Shown: positions 25,926-35,857 of the stretch, piece by piece | Numbering within the stretch: position 1 is the stretch's first letter | Layout of the letters: the number at the start of each line of letters is the position of its first letter | Assembly (NCBI GenBank): GCA_934591815.1 | Contig: CAKTPV010000002.1 | Coordinates: forward strand, 138,998 to 202,997 | From: an uncultured Oscillospiraceae bacterium | GTDB lineage: Bacteria > Bacillota > Clostridia > Oscillospirales > Oscillospiraceae | Length of the DNA: 64,000 nucleotides | Reading direction: 5' to 3' | Notes under the pieces: generated by a model | The model's database searches: none | What the model was told of the DNA's origin: nothing | The model's input: the letters and a program-made list of their open reading frames with translations, nothing else | Translations under genes and position numbers: made by a program

Positions 25926-27485
25926 ATGAAGAAAGTACGCATCATCTCCGCCGAGGAGGCCGCGCTGCTGGTCAACGACGGCGACACCATCTCCACCGGC
26001 GGCTTCGTCAGCTCCGCCTGTCCGGAAGATTTAAGCAAGGCGGTGGAAAAGCGGTTCCTGGAGACCGGCCACCCCCGTGACCTGACGCTGTTCTTCGCGG
26101 CCGGTCAGGGCCACCGGGACGGCACCGGCGGCGACCACTACGGCCACGAGGGTATGGTCAAGCGCGTCATCGGCGGACACTGGGACCGCGCCGCCTCCCT
26201 GGGCGCGCTGGCGCTGGAAAACAAGATCGAGGCCTATAACCTGCCCCAGGGCGTTATCTCCCATATGTACCGTGACATTGCCTCCCACAAGATTGGAACC
26301 ATCACCCATGTGGGTCTGTATACCTTCGTGGATCCCCGCAACGGCGGCGGCAAGCTGAACAGTGTCACCACCGAGGACATCGTGAAGATCGTCAATATCG
26401 AGGGGCAGGAGCGGCTGCTCTATAAATCCTTCCCCATCAATGTGGTGTTCGTCCGGGGCAGCTACGCCGATGAGTACGGCAACTGCACCGTCCACCACGA
26501 GATCGGGCCCATCGACGTCACCGCCATGGCCCAGGCCTGCCGCAACTCCGGCGGCAAGGTCATCGTGCAGGTGGAAAAGGTGGTGCAGGGCGGCACGCTG
26601 GATCCCAAGCTGGTGGCGATCCCCGGCATCTATGTGGACGCCATCGTCATCGGCTCCGCTGAGGACAACATGCAGTGCCTTGGCACTCCCTATGACGGCA
26701 GCCTTACCGGCGAGTACCGCATCCCCATGGATGCCATTCCCGCCATTCCCCTAGACGCCAAGAAGATCATCGCCCGCCGCGCCGCCATGGAGCTGCCCCA
26801 GGACGCCATCGTCAATCTGGGCACCGGCGCGCCGGAGAAGATCGCCAACGTGGCCGCCGAGGAGGGCATCAGCGACAAGATGACCCTGACGGTGGAGGCC
26901 GGTTCCATTGCCGGTGTTCCCATGGGCGGTACCCAGTTCGGCGCGTCCGCCAACGCCATGGCCATCATCCCCCACAACGTGCAGTTCGACTTCTATCAGG
27001 GCGGCGGCCTGGATGTGGCCTTCCTGGGCCTGGCGGAAACGGCCCCCAACGGCGACCTGAACGTGTCCAAGTTCGGCACCCGCCTTGCCGGTGCGGGCGG
27101 CTTCATCGACATCACCCAGAACGCCAAGAAGGTGGTCTACTGCGGCACCTTCACCGCCAAGGGCCTGAAGACCGAGTGCCGTGACGGCGTGCTGGTCATC
27201 ACGCAGGAGGGCGCGAAGAAGAAGTTCGTCCGGCAGGTAGAGCACATCACCTTCTCCGGCAGATACGCCATGGAGGTAGGCCAGCCTGTGCTGTACATCA
27301 CCGAGCGCGCCGTGTTTGAGCTGCGGCCCAACGGCGTGACCCTTGTCGAGATCGCCCCCGGCATCGACCTCCAGGCCCAGGTGCTGGATCAGATGGAGTT
27401 CATGCCCAAAATCGCCCCCGACCTGAAGCTGATGGACAGCCGCATTTTCCGCGAGGGGAAGATGGGTCTGGCCGACGAAAAATAA
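25926..27485 (+). CDS. Acyl-CoA:carboxylate CoA-transferase (class I, propionate/3-ketoacid type)
   Basis: 519-residue single-chain class I CoA-transferase, alpha and beta parts fused as in YdiF/Pct. The N-terminal half has ISTGGFVSSACPEDL and FFAAGQGHRDGTGGDHYGHEG (about residue 55). The C-terminal half starts near 285 (ARRAAMELPQDAIVNLGTG) and carries the probable catalytic Glu in LTVEAGSIAG (about residue 322). It activates a carboxylic acid with CoA from acetyl- or butyryl-CoA. In this operon the acid could be 4-hydroxybutyrate, a hydroxylated C4 acid, or acetate during butyrate release. It is not of the 4HbT/Cat2 sequence type, so substrate range is open. Confidence 0.9.
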   Translation: MKKVRIISAEEAALLVNDGDTISTGGFVSSACPEDLSKAVEKRFLETGHPRDLTLFFAAGQGHRDGTGGDHYGHEGMVKRVIGGHWDRAASLGALALENKIEAYNLPQGVISHMYRDIASHKIGTITHVGLYTFVDPRNGGGKLNSVTTEDIVKIVNIEGQERLLYKSFPINVVFVRGSYADEYGNCTVHHEIGPIDVTAMAQACRNSGGKVIVQVEKVVQGGTLDPKLVAIPGIYVDAIVIGSAEDNMQCLGTPYDGSLTGEYRIPMDAIPAIPLDAKKIIARRAAMELPQDAIVNLGTGAPEKIANVAAEEGISDKMTLTVEAGSIAGVPMGGTQFGASANAMAIIPHNVQFDFYQGGGLDVAFLGLAETAPNGDLNVSKFGTRLAGAGGFIDITQNAKKVVYCGTFTAKGLKTECRDGVLVITQEGAKKKFVRQVEHITFSGRYAMEVGQPVLYITERAVFELRPNGVTLVEIAPGIDLQAQVLDQMEFMPKIAPDLKLMDSRIFREGKMGLADEK

Positions 27486-27498
27486 GGAGGAACCGACA

Positions 27499-28974
27499 AT
27501 GGCACTGATGACCGCGAAAGAGTACATTGACTCTCTGCGTAAGCTGAACACCCGCGTGTATATGTTCGGCGAAAAGCTCGACAACTGGGTGGATCACCCC
27601 ATGATCCGTCCCTCCATCAACTGCGTGGCGATGACCTACGCGCTGGCGCAGGACCCCCGGTACGAGGAGCTGATGACCGCCACCTCCAGCCTGACGGGGC
27701 GGAGGATCAACCGCTTCACCCACCTCCACCAGTCCGCCGACGATCTGGTGAAGAAGGTGAAAATGCAGCGTCTGCTGGGGCAAAAGACCGCCTCCTGCTT
27801 CCAACGCTGCGTGGGCATGGACGCCTTCAACGCCGTATACTCCACCACCTACGAGATCGACGAGAAGTGCGGCACGAGCTATCACGAGAATTTCAAGAAA
27901 TTCCTTGTCTACGTGCAGGACAACGATCTGACCGTGGACGGTGCCATGACCGACCCCAAGGGCGACCGCTCCAAGGCACCCCATGAGCAGACCGACCCGG
28001 ATATGTACGTCCACGTGGTGGAACGCCGCGACGACGGCATTGTGGTCTGCGGCGCGAAATGCCACCAGACCGGCTCCATCAACAGCCACTGGCATATCTT
28101 CATGCCCACCATCGCCATGGGCGAGGCGGATAAGGACTATGCCGTGTCCTTCGCCTGCCCCACCGACGCCGAGGGGCTGTACATGATCTACGGCCGCCAG
28201 TCCTGTGACACCCGCAAAATGGAGGACGGCTGCATCGACGTGGGCAACGCCAAATTCGGTGGGCAGGAGGCACTGGTGGTCCTCGACCACGTGTTTATCC
28301 CCAATGAGTACATCTTCCTCAACGGCGAGTACAAGTTCGCCGGTATGATGGTGGAGCGCTTCGCCGGCTATCACCGCCAGAGCTACGGCGGCTGCAAGGT
28401 GGGCGTAGGCGACGTGGTCATCGGCGCGGCGGCACTGGCTGCCGAGTACAACGGCGTGGAGAAGGCCAGCGCCGTCAAGGACAAGCTCATTGAGATGACC
28501 CATCTCAACGAGACGCTCTACTCCTGCGGCATCGCCTGCTCCTGCGAGGGCTGCCCCACCAAGGCGGGCAACTATCAGATCGACCTGCTGCTGGCCAACG
28601 TGTGCAAGCAGAACGTCACCCGTTTCCCCTATGAGATCGTGCGTCTTGCCGAGGACATCGCCGGCGGCCTGATGGTCACCATGCCCAGCGAGACGGATTT
28701 TAAGTCCGATACGGTGGTGGGCAACAACGGCGAGACCATCGGCGAGATCTGCAACAAGTTCTTCGCCGCCCGCGAGGGCGTCAGCACCGAGGATCGTCAG
28801 CGGATCATGCGGTTCCTGGAGAACATGTGTCTGGGTGCCGCAGCTGTGGGTTACCGCACCGAGTCCATGCACGGCGCAGGCTCTCCCCAGGCCCAGCGCA
28901 TCATGATCGCCCGCCAGGGGAACATTCAGGAGAAGAAAAAGCTGGCCAAGAACATCGCTGGTATCCAGAAGTGA
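27499..28974 (+). CDS. abfD: 4-hydroxybutyryl-CoA dehydratase / vinylacetyl-CoA isomerase
   Basis: 491-residue FAD and [4Fe-4S] enzyme of the 4-hydroxyphenylacetate 3-hydroxylase superfamily. The cluster ligands known from Clostridium aminobutyricum AbfD (Cys99, Cys103, His292, Cys299) are matched by Cys100 and Cys104 in ASCFQRCVG and by His292 and Cys299 in YHRQSYGGC. The spacing of the last two is exact. This separates it from the monooxygenases of the superfamily, which lack these residues. It converts 4-hydroxybutyryl-CoA to crotonyl-CoA by a ketyl-radical mechanism. Strong AGGAGG precedes the ATG. It is ninth in the plus operon, feeding the acyl-CoA dehydrogenase below. Confidence 0.93.
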   Translation: MALMTAKEYIDSLRKLNTRVYMFGEKLDNWVDHPMIRPSINCVAMTYALAQDPRYEELMTATSSLTGRRINRFTHLHQSADDLVKKVKMQRLLGQKTASCFQRCVGMDAFNAVYSTTYEIDEKCGTSYHENFKKFLVYVQDNDLTVDGAMTDPKGDRSKAPHEQTDPDMYVHVVERRDDGIVVCGAKCHQTGSINSHWHIFMPTIAMGEADKDYAVSFACPTDAEGLYMIYGRQSCDTRKMEDGCIDVGNAKFGGQEALVVLDHVFIPNEYIFLNGEYKFAGMMVERFAGYHRQSYGGCKVGVGDVVIGAAALAAEYNGVEKASAVKDKLIEMTHLNETLYSCGIACSCEGCPTKAGNYQIDLLLANVCKQNVTRFPYEIVRLAEDIAGGLMVTMPSETDFKSDTVVGNNGETIGEICNKFFAAREGVSTEDRQRIMRFLENMCLGAAAVGYRTESMHGAGSPQAQRIMIARQGNIQEKKKLAKNIAGIQK

Positions 28975-28983
28975 GAGGGCGGC

Positions 28984-29421
28984 ATGGATAAGAAGCAAGC
29001 ATGGCTCCAGCTGGTGCGGGAGAAGTCCGAGCACTATCTGAATCTGCACGACGGCGGCTTTGACGAGAAAATGCGGGCGCGTCTGGTGGACTGCGATTAC
29101 GAGGCGCAGACTGTCACCTACGCCTTCCCCACCCAGGACTGGCAGATCAACGAGAAGGGCGGCATCCACGGCGGCGCTATCGCCGGGATGTTCGATACGG
29201 CCTTCGGCGTGGTAGCCAACTTCACCGCAGGGGACAACGAGGCCACCACCACGGACATGACGGTGTCCTTCCTGCGGGGCGTGGATTTCGGCATGGAGCT
29301 GCACCTGAAGGTGTTCATCGTCAAGGCGGGCCGCAGTCTCATCCGCCAGCGGGCGGAGCTGACCGACGCCGCCACCGGAAAGCTGCTGGCCACCGCCAGC
29401 GGCAGTTGGATGCCCTTATAA
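28984..29421 (+). CDS. PaaI-type hotdog thioesterase
   Basis: 145-residue hotdog-fold thioesterase (PaaI/YbgC-like). The central motif INEKGGIHGGAIAGMFDTA (about residues 55-74) has the conserved His-Gly-Gly of the helix start and the following acidic residue. It probably hydrolyses an acyl-CoA, either releasing the end product or clearing stalled CoA esters, a role often given to PaaI in CoA-based catabolic operons. The start lies 9 bases after the abfD stop. Family is clear; the CoA ester is unknown. Confidence 0.85.
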   Translation: MDKKQAWLQLVREKSEHYLNLHDGGFDEKMRARLVDCDYEAQTVTYAFPTQDWQINEKGGIHGGAIAGMFDTAFGVVANFTAGDNEATTTDMTVSFLRGVDFGMELHLKVFIVKAGRSLIRQRAELTDAATGKLLATASGSWMPL

Positions 29422-29461
29422 GAACCGTTCCGAAACAGAGTAAAAATGTAGGAGAAACAAC

Positions 29462-30601
<1,140 letters not shown>

Positions 30602-30617
30602 GAGGAGGGACGAGACA

Positions 30618-31418
30618 ATGAAGATTTTGGTCACCGTAAAGCAGGTTCCCGACACCAGCGGCAAGGTCGCTGTGAACCCCGATGGCACCCTGGACCGTGC
30701 GTCCATGCAGACCATCATCAACCCCGATGACATGAACGCCGTTGAGGCCGCTCTGGCTCTGAAGGACGAGCTGGGCTGCAAGGTCGTGGCGTTCACCATG
30801 GGCCCTCCTCCCGCAGAGGGCATGCTGCGTGAGCTGATGGCCATGGGCGTGGACGAGGGCGTTCTGGTCACCGCTCGTGAGTTCGGCGGTTCCGATACCT
30901 ACGCTACCTCCCAGATCATCGCCGCTGCCATCGACACCTACGGCATCGAGAAGGATGACCTCATCCTGGCTGGCCGTCAGGCCATCGACGGCGATACCGC
31001 ACAGGTCGGCCCCCAGATCGCTGAGAAGCTGCATCTGCCCCAGGTCACCTATGCCGGCGAGATCACCAAGGACGGCGACACCCTGACCGTGAAGCGCATG
31101 CTGGAGGACGGCTACATGACCATCAAGGTCAAGACCCCCTGCATGATCACCTGCATCAAGGAGCTGAACACCCCGCGTTACCTGTCCGTGGGCGGCGCGT
31201 TCGAGTGCTACAGCAAGCCTCTGGTCACCATGACCTACGAGACCCTGAAGGATCACCCCCTGATCGACAAGAGCACGATCGGCCTGGCTGGTTCTCCCAC
31301 CAACATTCTGACCTCCTTCACGCCCCCTCAGAAGGGCGCGGGCATGATGCTCGAGGGCGCTGACAAGGCTACCACCGACAAGCTGGCAGGCATTCTGGCC
31401 GCCAAGCACATCATCTAA
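30618..31418 (+). CDS. etfB: Electron transfer flavoprotein beta subunit
   Basis: 266-residue EtfB. Begins MKILVTVKQVPDTSGKV as usual and contains the AMP/FAD-binding DLILAGRQAIDGDTAQVGPQ (about residue 115-133) and the recognition loop near CMITCIKELNTPRYLS (about 176). It pairs with EtfA downstream. In bifurcating clostridial systems the beta subunit binds the FAD that takes hydride from NADH; sequence alone does not prove that mode here. Codon use in etfBA is visibly more biased (GCT, GTC, CGT) than upstream genes, suggesting high expression. Confidence 0.95.
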   Translation: MKILVTVKQVPDTSGKVAVNPDGTLDRASMQTIINPDDMNAVEAALALKDELGCKVVAFTMGPPPAEGMLRELMAMGVDEGVLVTAREFGGSDTYATSQIIAAAIDTYGIEKDDLILAGRQAIDGDTAQVGPQIAEKLHLPQVTYAGEITKDGDTLTVKRMLEDGYMTIKVKTPCMITCIKELNTPRYLSVGGAFECYSKPLVTMTYETLKDHPLIDKSTIGLAGSPTNILTSFTPPQKGAGMMLEGADKATTDKLAGILAAKHII

Positions 31419-31434
31419 GGAAGGAGAAACGAAA

Positions 31435-32556
31435 ATGGCTTTTAATAGTGCTGATACCGCTGCCTTCAAAAACGTATGGGTTTTCTGCGAGCAGCGTCAG
31501 GGCGTGATGATGCCCACCACCTTCGAACTGATCTCCGAGGGCCGGAAGCTGGCCAATGAGCTGGGCGTGGAGCTGTGCGGCATCCTGCTGGGCGACAACG
31601 TCAAGGGCATCGCCGCTGAGCTGGGCCAGTATGGCGCAGACAAGGTCTATGTCTATGATTCCCCCCTGCTGAAGGACTTCACCACCGATGCCTACACCAA
31701 GGTGATCGTGGAGGCCGTTGAGGAGCTGAAGCCCGAGGTGCTGCTGTTCGGCGCCTCCAACATCGGCCGTGACCTGGCTCCCCGCTGCGCCGCCCGCCTG
31801 CACACCGGTCTGTGCGCGGACTGCACCCACCTGGACATCGACATGCCCAACTACAAGGGCTTCCTGCGCGAGGCCTCCACGCTGCCCGAGGAGCGCATCG
31901 AGAAGCTGGGCACCGTGATGATCAACCGCGAGCCGCATGACGTGTCCCGCGACCTGAAGATGACCCGTCCCGCTTTCGGCGGTCACCTGATGGCCTCCAT
32001 CATCTGCCCCCGCTTCCGCCCCGCCATGGCGACCGTTCGCCCCGGCGTTATGAAGAAGCGCGAGTGCAAGAAGAACGTGGAGATCCTGCATCCCGCTTTC
32101 GAGCTGGCTGCTGCTGACATCCACACCGAGGTCACCGAGACCGTCAAGGCCGCCAAGAAGCTGGTTGACCTGATCGGCGCTGACTTCATCGTGTCCGTTG
32201 GCCGTGGTATCTCCAAGGACGTGGAGGGCGGCATCAAGCTGGCCGAGGAGCTGGCTGAGGTTCTGGGCGGCGTCGTGGGTTCCTCCCGCGCCTGCGTGGA
32301 CTCCGGCTGGATCTCCGCTGACCATCAGGTCGGCCAGACCGGCAAGACCGTCCATCCCAAGGTCTACATCGCACTGGGCATCTCCGGCGCCATCCAGCAC
32401 AAGGCTGGTATGCAGGATTCCGAGTGCATCATCGCCGTGAACAAGAACGACACCGCTCCCATCTTCGAGGTGGCTGACTACGGTATCGTCGGCGATCTGT
32501 TCAAGGTCGTTCCCGAGCTGATCGAGTCCATCAAGGCTGCCAAGGCTGCCAAGTAA
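31435..32556 (+). CDS. etfA: Electron transfer flavoprotein alpha subunit
   Basis: 373-residue EtfA. The N-terminal domain carries KVYVYDSPLLKDF, and the C-terminal FAD domain has VSVGRGISKDVEGG (about residue 260), VGSSRACVDSGW, QVGQTGKTVHPKVYIALGISGAIQH (about 300-325) and VNKNDTAPIFEVADYGIVGD. Full length. It passes electrons to the acyl-CoA dehydrogenase. It is the last gene of the plus operon, followed by a strong terminator. Confidence 0.95.
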   Translation: MAFNSADTAAFKNVWVFCEQRQGVMMPTTFELISEGRKLANELGVELCGILLGDNVKGIAAELGQYGADKVYVYDSPLLKDFTTDAYTKVIVEAVEELKPEVLLFGASNIGRDLAPRCAARLHTGLCADCTHLDIDMPNYKGFLREASTLPEERIEKLGTVMINREPHDVSRDLKMTRPAFGGHLMASIICPRFRPAMATVRPGVMKKRECKKNVEILHPAFELAAADIHTEVTETVKAAKKLVDLIGADFIVSVGRGISKDVEGGIKLAEELAEVLGGVVGSSRACVDSGWISADHQVGQTGKTVHPKVYIALGISGAIQHKAGMQDSECIIAVNKNDTAPIFEVADYGIVGDLFKVVPELIESIKAAKAAK

Positions 32557-32574
32557 GTTGGATCTCTGACACAC

Positions 32575-32613
32575 AAAAAAGAAACTCCACCGCCAGGTGG
32601 AGTTTCTTTTTTT
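32575..32613 (+). terminator. Terminator of the catabolic operon
   Basis: Stem AAAAAAGAAACTCCACC (32575-32591) with GGTGGAGTTTCTTTTTT (32596-32612), 4-base loop and a T-run, 19 bases after etfA. Confidence 0.92.
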
Positions 32614-32715
32614 GTACAGGGCAGATGTTGTCAGACACAGACGGGGTGGAGGGAGGATAGAAAACGACAGGCTGTCCCTTTTCCCGCAGCGAGGGAGGGG
32701 AAAAAACGACAAGGG

Positions 32716-32775
32716 TTGCCTAAAATGGAAAATCGCGGTATAATACAAGCAATACACTTTGCGCACCGCGCAAAG
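32716..32775 (+). promoter_or_regulatory. pncB promoter with leader stem-loop
   Basis: -35 TTGCCT (32716-32721), 17-base spacer, perfect -10 TATAAT (32739-32744). Just past the start, CTTTGCGC (32757-32764) pairs perfectly with GCGCAAAG (32768-32775) around a 3-base loop, ending 8 bases before the ribosome-binding site; it may be an operator or an mRNA element. Confidence 0.65.
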
Positions 32776-32795
32776 ACCGATTTGAGGTATTGAGG

Positions 32796-34247
32796 ATGAA
32801 AACAGAGGAAAAGCTGAACATGACCATGCTCTGCGACTTCTACGAGTTGACCATGGGCAACGGGTACTTCCAGACCGGCTACAAGGATCGCATCGTCTAC
32901 TTTGATGTGTTCTTCCGGAAGGTGCCGGACAGCGGCGGCTACGCCATCACAGCGGGGCTGGAGCAGCTCATCGACTACATCGAGAACCTGCACTTCACCG
33001 AAGCGGATATCGCCTACCTGCGGGGCCGCGGTATCTTCTGTGAGGAGTTCCTGGAGTATCTGCGGGACTTCCATTTTACCGGCGATATCTACGCCATTCC
33101 GGAGGGGACGCCGGTGTTCCCCAAGGAGCCGTTGGTAGTGGTGCGCGCACCGGCCATTGAGGCGCAGCTCATCGAGACGTTCACCCTGCTGACCATCAAT
33201 CACCAGAGCCTGATCGCCACGAAGGCCAACCGCATCAACCGTGCCGCCCGCGGCCGGACGGTGTTGGAGTTTGGCTCCCGCCGGGCGCAGGGTGCGGACG
33301 CCGCCATCGTAGGCGCACGCGCCGCATTTATCGGCGGCGTGGCAGGTACGGCCTGCACGCTGTCGGATGAGATGTACGGCGTGCCTGCCGGCGGCACCAT
33401 GGCCCACGCGTGGGTGCAGATGTTCCCCAGCGAGCTGGAGGCGTTCAAGGCGTATTGCCGCCTGTATCCCACCAACGCCACGCTGCTGGTGGACACCTAC
33501 AACACGCTGCACTCCGGCATTCCCAACGCCATCCGCGCCTTTGACGAGATCCTCAAGCCGATGGGCATTACCAAGTGCGGTATCCGTCTGGACTCCGGCG
33601 ACTTGGCCTATCTGACCCAGAAGGCGCGGAAGATGCTGGACGACGCGGGCTGGACGGAGTGCAAGATCTCCGTGTCCAATTCGCTGGATGAGTATCTCAT
33701 TCAGGATATGCTGCTGCAGGGCGCGCAGATCGATATGTTCGGCGTGGGCGAGCGGCTCATCACGGCCAAATCCGAGCCTGTGTTCGGCGGCGTGTATAAG
33801 CTGGCGGCCGTCGAGGAGCCGGACGGCACCGTGGTGCCCAAGATCAAGGTCAGCGAAAACGTGGAGAAGATCACCGTACCCCACTTCAAGAAGGTCTACC
33901 GCTTCTACGGCCGGGATACCGGCAAGGCCATTGCGGATTATATGACGCTTCACGATGAGACGGTGGACGATACGAAGGATATCACCATCTTCGACCCGCT
34001 GGCCACTTGGAAGAAAAAACGCGTCCACAATTTTGAAGCGCGGGAGCTGCTGGTGCCTGTGTTCCTGCAGGGTAAGTGCGTGTACAAGAGTCCGTCGCTG
34101 CAGGAGATCCGGGAGTATTGCCGCCAGCAGGTGGACACCCTGTGGGATGAGGTGAAGCGCTTCGACTACCCCCACAAATACTATGTGGATCTGTCCGATA
34201 AGCTGTGGGATATCCAGCAGCACCTGCTGCGCAGCTCGCAGGAGTAA
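32796..34247 (+). CDS. pncB: Nicotinate phosphoribosyltransferase
   Basis: 483-residue type II phosphoribosyltransferase that makes nicotinate mononucleotide from nicotinate and PRPP in NAD salvage. Typical start (MTMLCDFYELTMGNGYF), then EFGSRRAQGADAA (about residue 160), VAGTACTLSDEMYGVPAGGTMAHAW (about 185-205, with the catalytic His region), GIRLDSGDLAYL (about 268) and GVGERLITAKSEPVFGGVYKL (about 318). The ATG at 32796 has GAGG at 8 bases; a TTG two codons earlier is less likely. NadE, later in the same route, is also in this window at 58890-59660. Confidence 0.94.
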   Translation: MKTEEKLNMTMLCDFYELTMGNGYFQTGYKDRIVYFDVFFRKVPDSGGYAITAGLEQLIDYIENLHFTEADIAYLRGRGIFCEEFLEYLRDFHFTGDIYAIPEGTPVFPKEPLVVVRAPAIEAQLIETFTLLTINHQSLIATKANRINRAARGRTVLEFGSRRAQGADAAIVGARAAFIGGVAGTACTLSDEMYGVPAGGTMAHAWVQMFPSELEAFKAYCRLYPTNATLLVDTYNTLHSGIPNAIRAFDEILKPMGITKCGIRLDSGDLAYLTQKARKMLDDAGWTECKISVSNSLDEYLIQDMLLQGAQIDMFGVGERLITAKSEPVFGGVYKLAAVEEPDGTVVPKIKVSENVEKITVPHFKKVYRFYGRDTGKAIADYMTLHDETVDDTKDITIFDPLATWKKKRVHNFEARELLVPVFLQGKCVYKSPSLQEIREYCRQQVDTLWDEVKRFDYPHKYYVDLSDKLWDIQQHLLRSSQE

Positions 34248-34286
34248 CCGGACAACACCATAAAAATGCGAAGGGGAGGAATGACC

Positions 34287-35840
34287 GTGAGAAAACCGAA
34301 GATCCAACAGAGAACCGAGCGCCGGATATCCGCGGCGCTGCGTCTGGTATTGGTCGCCGTGCTGCTGGCGGCACAGCTGTCACTGGTGTTCCTCCTGAGC
34401 CTGCTCCTCAAGCAGCGGGCGGCGCTGGCCTATACGACCCTGGAGGTGCTGGCATTCGCCTACGCCGTGTATATCTGGACGAAGCCCGGCACCACCAGCT
34501 ACAAGGTAGGGTGGATATTCCTGATCCTGTTTCTGCCGGTGGTGGGACTGATCCTCTACTGGCTGTGGAACGGCGGGTGCCAATCCAAGCGGCTGGATTT
34601 GAAGAAGCTGCCGCTGCCGCAGGAGCCCCCTTACAAGCAGGAGGAGAGTCGGCTCAATATCGAAAAGCTGCGGCAGACAACACCCCAATGGGCAAGGCTT
34701 GCTTCTTATCTGAACTGTAAGGGGTTCCCGCTTTACAGAAACACGAGGGCAACATACCTGCAAACGGGCAGGGAATTCCTGGAGGATATGCTGGGCGCCA
34801 TGGAGCAGGCAGAGCGTTTCATCTTTCTGGAGTACTTCATCATGGCGGAGGGCGAGCTTTGGGATCGTCTGACGGGTGTTCTGCGGCGCAAGAGCGGGCA
34901 GGGCGTAGAGATCAAGCTGATCTTCGATGATTTCGGCAGCATGATGCGGATGCCGGCGGAGAAGGTGGAGGAGCTGCGCCGTGCCGGTGTGGAGGTCATC
35001 GTCTTCAACCCGGTACACCACTATGTGAACCGCCTGTACTTCAACTACCGCGACCACCGGAAGATCACCTGCATCGACGGTGATATCGCTTACACCGGCG
35101 GCGCCAATATTGCCGACGAGTACGCCGATATCATCCAGCGCTTTGGCTACTGGAAAGACTGCGGCGTCCGGCTGGAGGGCGAGGGCGCGTGGGGGCTGAC
35201 CCGGGAATTCATCTTCATGTGGGAGCGGCTGGGCGGCGAAATGCACAGCGAGCATGACTATTACCGCCCCATGCACCACGCTCTGTCTGACGGCTTCTGC
35301 CAGACGGTGGTAGACGGGCCGGACAATAACCCGGACGCCACGGCGGAGGATGTGTTCCTGCAGATGATCTCGCGGGCGCGGCAGACGGTGTATATCACCA
35401 CGCCGTATCTGGCCATTGACGAGTCCATGATCAAGGCGCTGTGTCTGGCGGGAGACAGCGGTGTGGATGTGCGCCTGATGATGCCGGGCATACCGGATCA
35501 CAAATTTGCCTATCAGGTGGCGCAGAGCTATTTTCCGGAGTTGACAGAACATGGTGTGAAGATATATACTTACACGCCGGGGCTGATCCACGGCAAGACT
35601 GTGATGGTGGACCGGGAGGCGGCGTTCATCGGCTCGGTGAACATGGATTTCCGCAGCTTCCAGCTGCACTTCGAGTGCGGTGAGCTCCTGTACCGGATGC
35701 CCGCCATCGAATCGCTGCTGGAGGACATGGACCAGATCCTCCAGCAAAGCGAGCGGGTGACGCCGGAACGCATCAAGGCGCGGCCGTGGTACCTCCGGGT
35801 GGCCGGCGACGTGCTGCGGCTGTTCGCCATGTGGATGTGA
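34287..35840 (+). CDS. cls: Cardiolipin synthase
   Basis: 517-residue phospholipase-D-family cardiolipin synthase. Three hydrophobic segments lie in the first 100 residues (VLVAVLLAAQLSLVFLLSLLL, VLAFAYAVYIW, FLILFLPVVGLILYWLW), followed by two PLD domains with intact HKD motifs: HRKITCID with GGANIADEY (about residues 255-275) and HGKTVMVD with GSVNMDFRS (about 435-455). It joins two phosphatidylglycerols at the membrane. The GTG at 34287 is favoured because AGGGGAGG lies 7 bases upstream. The in-frame ATG at 34281 is too close to that site, and the ATG at 34266 lies before it. Confidence 0.93.
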   Translation: MRKPKIQQRTERRISAALRLVLVAVLLAAQLSLVFLLSLLLKQRAALAYTTLEVLAFAYAVYIWTKPGTTSYKVGWIFLILFLPVVGLILYWLWNGGCQSKRLDLKKLPLPQEPPYKQEESRLNIEKLRQTTPQWARLASYLNCKGFPLYRNTRATYLQTGREFLEDMLGAMEQAERFIFLEYFIMAEGELWDRLTGVLRRKSGQGVEIKLIFDDFGSMMRMPAEKVEELRRAGVEVIVFNPVHHYVNRLYFNYRDHRKITCIDGDIAYTGGANIADEYADIIQRFGYWKDCGVRLEGEGAWGLTREFIFMWERLGGEMHSEHDYYRPMHHALSDGFCQTVVDGPDNNPDATAEDVFLQMISRARQTVYITTPYLAIDESMIKALCLAGDSGVDVRLMMPGIPDHKFAYQVAQSYFPELTEHGVKIYTYTPGLIHGKTVMVDREAAFIGSVNMDFRSFQLHFECGELLYRMPAIESLLEDMDQILQQSERVTPERIKARPWYLRVAGDVLRLFAMWM

Positions 35841-35857
35841 AAGGAGCGGGAGTACAG

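Noticed and set aside
27400..29304. 634-codon open frame on the minus strand
   Set aside because: Shadow of the abfD region; the plus strand has intact catalytic motifs.
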